Positions 1 to 4,549 of a DNA stretch of 5,004 nt are shown piece after piece (positions within the stretch are counted from its first letter, which is position 1; every line of letters starts with the position of its first letter). The position numbers and the translations under genes were made by a program. The DNA comes from Chloroflexota bacterium (lineage in GTDB: Bacteria; Chloroflexota; Anaerolineae; 4572-78), in the NCBI GenBank assembly GCA_024278015.1, contig JAJRUC010000199.1, forward strand, positions 1-5,004. Reading direction: 5' to 3'. The notes beneath the pieces were generated by a model, which searched no databases, had not been told where the DNA came from, and worked only from the letters and a program-made list of their open reading frames with translations.

Positions 1-705
1 CACCACCTCTACCCCGGAGGCGTTTTCAAAGGCGCGGATGTTGCGCCCCTGGCGGCCGATAATGCGGCCTTTCATATCGTCGCTGGGCAGGTTCACGCTG
101 GAAACCGTCGTTTCGGCCACTTGGTCAGAAGCCACGCGCTGGATGGCCAGCGTGACAATTTCACGCGCTTTGCGGTCGGCCTGCTCTTTGGTTTCGGCTT
201 CCACTTCCCGCAAAACCCGGGCCATATCCTGCCGCGCGTCCAACCGAATCGCGTTCAATAATTCTTCTTTGGCTTCGTCGCGGGTCATCCCGGCCACTCG
301 TTCCAGCTCTTTGCGGCGCTGCTCCTCCAGCAATTTAATATCGTTGTATTTGCGGTCCATAGCGCTTTGCCGCTTGTTAAGGGTTCGTTCTTTCTTTTCG
401 ATGTTGTCCAGCCGCTTGTCCAGGCTTTCCTGGCGTTTTTGCAACCGGTCTTCCTGTCGAGAGAACTGGTGCTGCCGTTTCCTTATTTCCTCTTCAGCAT
501 CATTTTTAAGTTTCAGGATTACTTCTTTAGTCTCTAATTGCAGGGTTTGGGCGGTGGCTTTCGCCTGTTCCAAAATTTTGTTCGCCTGAGCCTGAACAGA
601 CTTGATTTTGGAATCGACCAGGTATTGCCGTAAAAAATAACCAACGCCAATGCCCAGTAACAGGCCAACCATTCCTATTAGCAAAGAGAGTGGTAAATTG
701 CCCAT
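1..705 (-). CDS. rny: Ribonuclease Y, N-terminal part (cut by window edge)
   Basis: This is the first 235 residues of RNase Y, the membrane-anchored endoribonuclease that starts mRNA decay in many bacteria lacking RNase E. Residues about 5-24 (PLSLLIGMVGLLLGIGVGYF) form one N-terminal membrane helix. Residues about 33-190 form a long, highly charged coiled coil rich in Glu, Lys, Arg and Gln, as expected for the family. The KH RNA-binding domain begins near residue 205, and its GxxG loop is visible as GRIIGRQGRNIRAFE (213-227). The reading frame is open to base 1, so the rest of the KH domain and the catalytic HD domain lie outside the window. The ATG at 705-703 is chosen because AAAGGA (714-719) sits 8 bases upstream and the membrane helix follows at once. 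It lies 33 bp after recX, so the two are probably cotranscribed. The identification is firm. The catalytic residues cannot be checked here. Confidence 0.95.
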   Translation of the reverse strand, partial: MGNLPLSLLIGMVGLLLGIGVGYFLRQYLVDSKIKSVQAQANKILEQAKATAQTLQLETKEVILKLKNDAEEEIRKRQHQFSRQEDRLQKRQESLDKRLDNIEKKERTLNKRQSAMDRKYNDIKLLEEQRRKELERVAGMTRDEAKEELLNAIRLDARQDMARVLREVEAETKEQADRKAREIVTLAIQRVASDQVAETTVSSVNLPSDDMKGRIIGRQGRNIRAFENASGVEVV

Positions 706-738
706 CGGGAGTGTCCTTTCCTTTCTTTTGTCAAAAAA

Positions 739-1383
739 TTAGTATTCGTCATCGTCATAAAAATCTTTTCCGGGATGCCGGGCTTTTTCAAAGACAACTG
801 AAATTGTTTGGTAATTAAAGCCCCGGCGAGTCAGGTAAGCGGTTAGTTTCTTTCTGAAGGTCATTTCATCAAGGCGCTGCCAGTGGTTCAGTTTCTTTTG
901 AATTGCCTGCCATGCCAGGTCTTCCTCATTCAGGCCGGCGACGGCCCGCTCTATTGCGGCAGAGGCCAGGCCCTTTTGTCGAAGCTCGTAGCGCAACGCG
1001 CGTTTGCCTTTGGGGTTAGAGCGCGTTCTGCTTTCAACCCACAGCTTGCCGAATTGGCCGTCATTTAAATAGCCGTATGATTTTAATTTTGCCAGTGTCG
1101 CTTCGATGACAGGGGCGGCGGCGTCCTTTTTTTGCAGATATTGCCGCATTTCCTGTTCGGTTCTGGCCCGATAAGACAGATAATTGAGCGACAGATTGTA
1201 GCTTTTTTCCAGATTATCTTGCTGCTTCAGGCCGGCTATCTCTTCGTCCGAAAGATGCTGCCCCTTTTTAAGTGATTGAGCCTGCTGAACATTAAGCGCC
1301 AGCGCAAAGATGTTATCGACAAAGACGTTAATCCGCTTTTTGTTATTTTTTTGTTGGGCCAAGTCGGTAATTATTCCGGCCAT
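739..1383 (-). CDS. recX: Regulatory protein RecX
   Basis: RecX binds RecA filaments and modulates, usually inhibits, recombinase and coprotease activity. The 214-residue product has the family's repeated three-helix architecture. The N-terminal part has the usual opening (MAGIITDLAQQKNNKKRINV). The core motif is YLSYRARTEQEMRQYL (68-83), followed by YGYLNDGQFGKLWVESRTRS (103-122) and KGKRALRYELRQKGL (125-139). A third helical unit runs to YLTRRGFNYQTISVVFE. The C-terminus is acidic (YDDDEY). The ATG at 1383-1381 is preferred because the protein then starts like its relatives and AAAGAG lies 6 bases upstream, although this is a weak ribosome-binding site. The frame stays open upstream to a GTG at 1443, but that extension runs through a terminator-like hairpin and has no ribosome-binding site. 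It follows recA after about 340 bp and precedes rny by 33 bp. The identification is strong; the exact start is less certain. Confidence 0.92.
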   Translation of the reverse strand: MAGIITDLAQQKNNKKRINVFVDNIFALALNVQQAQSLKKGQHLSDEEIAGLKQQDNLEKSYNLSLNYLSYRARTEQEMRQYLQKKDAAAPVIEATLAKLKSYGYLNDGQFGKLWVESRTRSNPKGKRALRYELRQKGLASAAIERAVAGLNEEDLAWQAIQKKLNHWQRLDEMTFRKKLTAYLTRRGFNYQTISVVFEKARHPGKDFYDDDEY

Positions 1384-1395
1384 TTGTTGCTCTTT

Positions 1396-1436
1396 AAAAA
1401 ACAAACAAGCTGCGACAATGCTCATCACAGCTTGTT
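1396..1436 (-). terminator. Terminator-like hairpin just upstream of recX
   Basis: On the minus strand a 9-bp perfect stem (AACAAGCTG at 1436-1428 pairing with CAGCTTGTT at 1412-1404) encloses a 15-base loop. It is followed directly by TGTTTTTT (1403-1396). Stem plus U-tract is the form of a Rho-independent terminator, although the stem is only moderately GC-rich and the loop is long. It ends 12 bases before the recX start codon, so it could limit read-through from recA into recX. In E. coli a terminator between recA and recX keeps recX expression low, which makes the same role plausible here. Function is inferred. Confidence 0.5.
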
Positions 1437-1723
1437 GAGGCACAACGTTATGTTAATTTCAGGGCGGAAAAATTACTTTTTGCCGTAAAACAAAAAAGCA
1501 TTTTTGATATTGGTTATAAAGCAAAACTCAAATCAATATAGTCGTTAACCCTCGTAATTTGTTTAAACAGAGCGACTACCGGTATATATTGCGAGATTCT
1601 TTGCAAACCGTTCCTACCCACAGGTAACAGGTTATCTTTTAAGGCAGATACCTGTATCAGACCATAGAAATCATTAAAAAATTAACAGGTAATTCAAGCT
1701 GTGATTATTTTTTTGGATTACGT
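1437..1723. other. AT-rich recA-recX intergenic region with several hairpins, no gene seen
   Basis: This stretch is clearly richer in A+T than the flanking genes and contains no convincing coding sequence on either strand. What it holds: a 10-bp stem with one bulged A (1627-1655); a TAGTCG/CGACTA stem (1539-1544 with 1573-1578) around the 8-bp palindrome GTTTAAAC (1561-1568); an ATATTG/CAATAT stem (1507-1512 with 1534-1539); four copies of an ACAGGTA-like word (1620, 1627, inverted at 1649-1656, 1685); and CAAGCTGTGAT (1695-1705), which is the exact inverse of 1424-1434. No promoter with acceptable -35/-10 spacing for recX was found. It may be a structured leader for recX or simply untranslated spacer. 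Confidence 0.5.
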
Positions 1724-2737
1724 TCAAGCGGTTTCAATAATATTCGGTTCCAGATTATAATGTTCTCTGATTTTGTTTTCTATTTCGGTCAGTAATTCTG
1801 AATTCTCCATCAAATATCGCTTTGCGTTTTCCCGGCCCTGGGCCAGGCGTATTTCGTTGTAATTGTAAAAAGAGCCGCGTTTTTCGATGATGTCTGCGGA
1901 GACGCCCAGGTCCAAAATATCGCCGGTAATCGAGATGCCTGCGTTGTACATGATGTCGAATTCTGCTATTTTAAACGGTGGAGCAACCTTGTTTTTTTTG
2001 ACGGTCACTTTGGTGCGGTTGCCGACCACTTCGGTCCCTTGTTTGATGGCCTGGATGCGCCGGATATCCAGCCGCACCGAGGCGTAAAAGCGCAGGGCCA
2101 TGCCGCCCGTGGTTGTTTCCGGGTTGCCGAACATAATGCCGATTTTTTGGCGCAGTTGATTGGTAAAAATTAAAATGCAGTTGCTGTGTTTTACCGCGCC
2201 GCTCAGTTTGCGCAAAGCCTGGCTCATTAACCGGGCCTGCAAGCCCATGTGGCTGTCGCCCATTTCCCCTTCAATTTCTGCGCGGGGAACCAGGGCCGCC
2301 ACCGAGTCGACCACGACCACGTCAACCGCCTGCGAGCGCACCAGCGCTTCGGTAATTTCCAGGGCCTGTTCGCCGGTATCGGGCTGGGAAACGTACAGGT
2401 TTTCAATTTGCACGCCGCACTTTTCGGCGTAGCCGGGGTCAAGGGCGTGTTCAACATCAACAAAGGCAGCCACGCCGCCCCGCTCTTGAGCCTGGGCCAC
2501 CACGTGCTGGCACAACGTTGTTTTGCCGGAGCTTTCCGGGCCGTAAATTTCTACAATGCGGCCTTTGGGCAACCCGCCGATACCCAGCGCAATATCCAGC
2601 GACAAGGCGCCGGTGGGAATGGCTTCAATGTTGAGGTGGGTTGTCTCTCCCAGTTTCATAATTGCGCCGTCGCCAAAGCGTTTGCGCAGGGTTGCCAGCG
2701 TCGATTCCAGGGCTTTTGCCCGGCCGTTTTCTGCCAT
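1724..2737 (-). CDS. recA: Recombinase RecA
   Basis: RecA is the ATP-dependent strand-exchange protein of homologous recombination and the coprotease that triggers LexA self-cleavage. The 337 residues align almost without gaps with the E. coli protein. The N-terminal polymerisation helix is followed by Walker A GPESSGKT (66-73), the catalytic Glu in FVDVEHALDP (Glu96), Walker B VVVDSVAAL (141-149), loop L1 in EGEMGDSHMG (156-165), and NQLRQKIG then MFGNPETTTGG (193-212) covering loop L2. A C-terminal domain ends in HYNLEPNIIETA. The long acidic tail of the E. coli protein is absent. The ATG at 2737 has GGAG (2746-2749) 8 bases upstream, and MAENGRAKALE is a usual start. All key residues are intact. 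It has its own upstream non-coding region with a candidate promoter and dyad, and recX lies downstream. Recognition is essentially certain. Confidence 0.99.
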   Translation of the reverse strand: MAENGRAKALESTLATLRKRFGDGAIMKLGETTHLNIEAIPTGALSLDIALGIGGLPKGRIVEIYGPESSGKTTLCQHVVAQAQERGGVAAFVDVEHALDPGYAEKCGVQIENLYVSQPDTGEQALEITEALVRSQAVDVVVVDSVAALVPRAEIEGEMGDSHMGLQARLMSQALRKLSGAVKHSNCILIFTNQLRQKIGIMFGNPETTTGGMALRFYASVRLDIRRIQAIKQGTEVVGNRTKVTVKKNKVAPPFKIAEFDIMYNAGISITGDILDLGVSADIIEKRGSFYNYNEIRLAQGRENAKRYLMENSELLTEIENKIREHYNLEPNIIETA

Positions 2738-2770
2738 GTAACAAGCTCCGTGCCTAAGTCTACTCCAACA

Positions 2771-2786
2771 GATGTAAGTTTACATC
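2771..2786. promoter_or_regulatory. 16-bp dyad operator candidate over the recA -10 box
   Basis: GATGTAAACTTACATC (minus strand) consists of two perfect 7-bp arms, GATGTAA and TTACATC, around a 2-bp centre. It overlaps the proposed -10 hexamer of recA and lies 34-49 bases before the start codon. This is where a LexA-type repressor would block RNA polymerase. It is not the Bacillus/Actinobacteria box (CGAAC-N4-GTTCG) nor the E. coli box (CTGT-N8-ACAG). LexA sites differ between phyla, so LexA is a reasonable but unproven candidate for the bound protein. Confidence 0.5.
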
Positions 2787-2805
2787 ATCCCCACAGAATT
2801 TGCAA
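2777..2805 (-). promoter_or_regulatory. Candidate recA promoter
   Basis: On the minus strand TTGCAA (2805-2800) is followed after exactly 17 bases by TAAACT (2782-2777). Each hexamer matches four of six positions of the sigma-70-type consensus. Transcription would begin near 2770, giving a leader of about 33 bases before the recA ATG, with GGAG placed as expected. The position fits the overlapping dyad. The match is only moderate and no experiment is available. Confidence 0.45.
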
Positions 2806-2806
2806 C

Positions 2807-2833
2807 TGGGGTTTGGCAGGGCTGTTGCAAAGT
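2807..2833. repeat. Target-site repeat plus left terminal inverted repeat
   Basis: TGGGGTTTGG (2807-2816) is repeated exactly and in the same orientation at 3011-3020. It is followed with no gap by CAGGGCTGTTGCAAAGT (2817-2833), which is inverted at 2994-3010 with one mismatch. Direct repeats touching the outer ends of terminal inverted repeats are the signature of a transposition event that duplicated 10 bp of target. Confidence 0.85.
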
Positions 2834-2870
2834 AGATTTTAAGGTTGTGTTTGACATACCGTTTGCCCCG

Positions 2871-2898
2871 GCAGGGGCGGCGCGCGCGCCGCCCCTGC
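2871..2898. repeat. Perfect 28-bp GC-rich palindrome (copy 1, inside the element)
   Basis: Both arms are 14 bases, with outer half GCAGGGGCGG and an alternating CG centre, and there is no mismatch. On the plus strand it is followed by GATTTTT, so it looks like an intrinsic terminator for plus-strand transcription, although no plus-strand gene is present. On the minus strand there is no U-tract. Palindromes built on GGGGC/GCCCC are common dispersed intergenic repeats in Chloroflexi and cyanobacteria as far as I know. It shares flanking sequence with copy 3. Confidence 0.85.
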
Positions 2899-2933
2899 GA
2901 TTTTTCCGCAAAACCGGCAGGAAAATCGTACTT

Positions 2934-2963
2934 CGTAGGGGCATGCGGCCGCGTGCCCCTACG
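2934..2963. repeat. 30-bp near-perfect palindrome (copy 2, inside the element)
   Basis: The arms are CGTAGGGGCATGCGG and CCGCGTGCCCCTACG. They pair at 14 of 15 positions, and the exception (2944 with 2953) is a T-G wobble in RNA. CGTTTTC follows on the plus strand. The outer core GTAGGGGC/GCCCCTAC is shared in part with copies 1 and 3 (AGGGGC/GCCCCT), but the flanks differ, so it may belong to a different subfamily. Confidence 0.82.
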
Positions 2964-2993
2964 TTTTCAAGCGAAAATATCTTTTGTCAAGCG

Positions 2994-3020
2994 ACTTTGC
3001 AACGGCCCTGTGGGGTTTGG
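2994..3020. repeat. Right terminal inverted repeat plus target-site repeat
   Basis: ACTTTGCAACGGCCCTG (2994-3010) is the inverse of the left end with a single mismatch (3004). It is followed directly by the second TGGGGTTTGG (3011-3020). This fixes the right boundary of the element and shows that the ends have changed little since insertion. Confidence 0.85.
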
Positions 3021-3070
3021 GCGCGTTTCAATTTGGGGGCACACGGGTATTTTCGTGTTGCACATGGCTT

Positions 3071-3098
3071 GCAGGGGCGCGAGGCCTTGCGCCCCTGC
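3071..3098. repeat. 28-bp near-perfect palindrome (copy 3, outside the element)
   Basis: The arms GCAGGGGCGC and GCGCCCCTGC enclose a G-T wobble pair and the 6-bp palindrome AGGCCT. GGTTTTTC follows on the plus strand. It resembles copy 1 beyond the palindrome: GTGTT and ACAT occur upstream of both, and 15 of 18 bases after it match (TGCGRTTTTTC then two variable bases then CAAAA). It lies 30 bp after the xseB stop codon. There it could stabilise the 3' end of the xseAB message or stop antisense transcription, but it lacks a U-tract in the xseB direction. Confidence 0.82.
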
Positions 3099-3128
3099 GG
3101 TTTTTCTTCAAAAAAACAAGGAGGTTTG

Positions 3129-3329
3129 TTATCCGGCTGATGCCAGGGTTTTAAGGCGTAGTTCCGCCGTTTCCAGCAAGGTGTTGCAATGCTGCGTCAG
3201 CATCATGCCGCGCTCGTACAGCTCAAGCGATTCGGCCAGCGTCAGTTCGCTCCCTTCCAGCTTCTTCAAAATATCGTTCAGGTCGGCAAACGCCTCTTCA
3301 AAGGCCATGTCTTTCTTCAAATTACTCAT
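3129..3329 (-). CDS. xseB: Exodeoxyribonuclease VII small subunit
   Basis: XseB is the small helical subunit that decorates XseA to form exonuclease VII, a metal-independent nuclease degrading single-stranded DNA to short oligonucleotides. The 66-residue product has the family core FEEAFADLNDILKKLEGSEL (10-29), then TLAESLELYERGMMLTQHC and LLETAELRLKTL, which form a two-helix hairpin. Length and motif order are normal. It starts inside the xseA stop codon (ATGA overlap, 3329-3326), with GGAGG (3334-3338) 4 bases upstream, so translation is probably coupled. A second Met at residue 8 is a less likely start. It is the last gene of the operon before the palindrome-rich spacer. Confidence 0.96.
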   Translation of the reverse strand: MSNLKKDMAFEEAFADLNDILKKLEGSELTLAESLELYERGMMLTQHCNTLLETAELRLKTLASAG

Positions 3330-4549
3330 GCGTCCTCCACGTTGACGGTAAATGACCCGTCTTTTACAATAATCGATAATCTGTCGCCGCCGGACACATC
3401 GCCCACGCTGCTCACAACGCGCTCCGCTTTTTGCACAATGGCGTAGCCTCGCGCCAGCGTGGCCTGGGGGTTGAGCGTGTGCAGCCTGGCCGTGACCCCG
3501 GCAAACTGTTCCCGTCGCAGGGCCAGCGCATGCCCCACCGCCGATTTGACGGCGTTGAGCCGCTCGTCAATCTGCTGGCGATAATTGTCAATTTGCGTTT
3601 GGGGCGAAAGTTGCCGCAAGGATAATGCGGCCTCTTGCAGCCCGGCTTTGGCTTCGTCCAGTTGCTTTTGGGCCGATGTTGTAAACTGTAGCCGAAAACC
3701 GGCCAGCCGGCCCCGCAATTCGTCAATATCCGGCGCGGCCACTTCTGCGGCGGCGGAGGGGGTGGGCGCGCGCCGGTCGGCCACAAAATCGACGATGGTG
3801 AAATCGGTTTCGTGGCCCACGCCCGTCACCACCGGGAGGGGGCAATCGGCCACAAAGCGGGCCAGCGCTTCATCGTTAAAGGCCCACAAGTCTTCAATGG
3901 AGCCGCCCCCGCGAGCCAGCAAAATCACGTCCACCGGCGGTTGCAGGGCAAGCAGCGCCCGCAGGGCCTTGATAATTTGCGGCGGAGCGTCCGCGCCCTG
4001 CACCGGCGTGGGCGAAAGTATCGCTTCGGCCAGGGGATAGCGCCGGCTTAAAACGTTGAGAATATCTTTCAGGGCCGCCGCTTTGGCGGAGGTAACAATG
4101 CCAATTCGGCGCGGAAACGGGGGCAGCGGCTGTTTGCGTTCCGCATCGAACAGCCCTTCGGCGGCCAGTTGTTGCTTCAGTTGCTCAAATTGCAGGTACA
4201 GCGCCCCTTTGCCCGCCGGCTTCACTTCATCCACGTAAAACTGATACGTCCCGCCCGCTTCATACACCGAAACGCGCCCGTGGGCCACAATCGCTTCGCC
4301 GTCTTGCCGGGGCAGGTAGGCCAATCGTCGCCGGGTAGAGCGCCAGATAACGCAGCGAATACCGGCGCCGTCATCTTTCATGGTAAAATAGATGTGGCCG
4401 GAAGCGGCCGGTCGCCAGTTTGAGATTTCGCCTTCAAGCCAGACATCCGGCAGCACGTCATCCACATCAAACATCTGCCGAATGTGGGCGGTAATCTGGC
4501 TGACGCTCAGGGTGGGGGGGGCCATATCAAATAATGAGGCTTGTGTCAT
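3326..4549 (-). CDS. xseA: Exodeoxyribonuclease VII large subunit
   Basis: XseA is the catalytic and DNA-binding subunit of exonuclease VII, acting with XseB in the cytoplasm in repair and single-strand DNA clearance. In the 407 residues, the N-terminal OB-fold is residues about 14-110 (LPDVWLEGEISNWRPAASGH, IYFTMKDD, RCVIW). The catalytic domain starts at PRRIGIVTS (146-154) and contains LLARGGGSIEDLWAFNDE (210-227), VVTGVGHETDFTIVDFVADR (240-259) and RAPTPSAAAE (260-269). A coiled-coil region (about 275-350) precedes the C-terminal LARGYAIV strand (365-372). The segment SAKAAALKD (154-162) differs from the usual SPTGAA-type motif. The ATG at 4549 has GGAGG (4557-4561) 7 bases upstream and shares one base with the stop of the gene before it. 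Identification is certain. Length is slightly below the E. coli protein, mainly at the C-terminus. Confidence 0.97.
   Translation of the reverse strand: MTQASLFDMAPPTLSVSQITAHIRQMFDVDDVLPDVWLEGEISNWRPAASGHIYFTMKDDGAGIRCVIWRSTRRRLAYLPRQDGEAIVAHGRVSVYEAGGTYQFYVDEVKPAGKGALYLQFEQLKQQLAAEGLFDAERKQPLPPFPRRIGIVTSAKAAALKDILNVLSRRYPLAEAILSPTPVQGADAPPQIIKALRALLALQPPVDVILLARGGGSIEDLWAFNDEALARFVADCPLPVVTGVGHETDFTIVDFVADRRAPTPSAAAEVAAPDIDELRGRLAGFRLQFTTSAQKQLDEAKAGLQEAALSLRQLSPQTQIDNYRQQIDERLNAVKSAVGHALALRREQFAGVTARLHTLNPQATLARGYAIVQKAERVVSSVGDVSGGDRLSIIVKDGSFTVNVEDA

Larger units (their letters stand above)
2817..3010. mobile_element. 194-bp MITE-like non-autonomous element upstream of recA
   Basis: The element is bounded by 17-bp terminal inverted repeats, CAGGGCTGTTGCAAAGT on the left and the inverse of CAGGGCCGTTGCAAAGT on the right. 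A perfect 10-bp direct repeat flanks them on both sides. It is far too short to encode a transposase, so it would need one supplied in trans. The interior carries two long GC-rich palindromes (2871-2898 and 2934-2963) and no credible gene. Ends beginning CAGGG and a 10-bp duplication would fit an ISAs1- or IS4-type transposase from what I recall of those families, but no parent element is visible here. The 17 + 17 bp repeats with abutting 10-bp repeats are very unlikely by chance. The family assignment is tentative. Confidence 0.82.

Noticed and set aside
38..589. Plus-strand 183-residue open frame opposite rny
   Set aside because: It is Ser/Arg/Leu-rich antisense shadow of the rny coiled-coil coding sequence, which has clear family motifs on the minus strand.
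1381..1443. Upstream GTG start for recX adding 20 residues
   Set aside because: The extension overlaps the terminator-like hairpin, has no ribosome-binding site and does not resemble RecX N-termini. The ATG at 1383 gives the typical MAG-start.
1448..1501. 17-codon minus-strand open frame that could be a leader peptide before recX
   Set aside because: No Shine-Dalgarno sequence, no run of regulatory codons, and such short frames are expected by chance in AT-rich DNA.
1676..1694. Terminator immediately after recA (AATTA-CCTGT-TAATT then TTTT)
   Set aside because: The stem is only 5 A-T pairs and would be too unstable to stop transcription.
1424..1705. Second MITE bounded by the 11-bp inverted repeat ATCACAGCTTG
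   Set aside because: The outer flanks (GCTC and TATT) show no target-site duplication and the inverted repeat does not extend. An RNA-pairing explanation fits better.
2871..3098. CRISPR array suggested by three similar palindromes
   Set aside because: Spacing is irregular (about 35 and 107 bp), the copies are only partly similar, and each is a full palindrome rather than a CRISPR repeat.
2845..3345. Long plus-strand open frames across the xseB-recA spacer and into xseB
   Set aside because: They run through the GC-rich palindromes and over xseB in antisense. The translations are Arg/Ala/Pro-rich with no known domain, and no ribosome-binding site or start context supports them.
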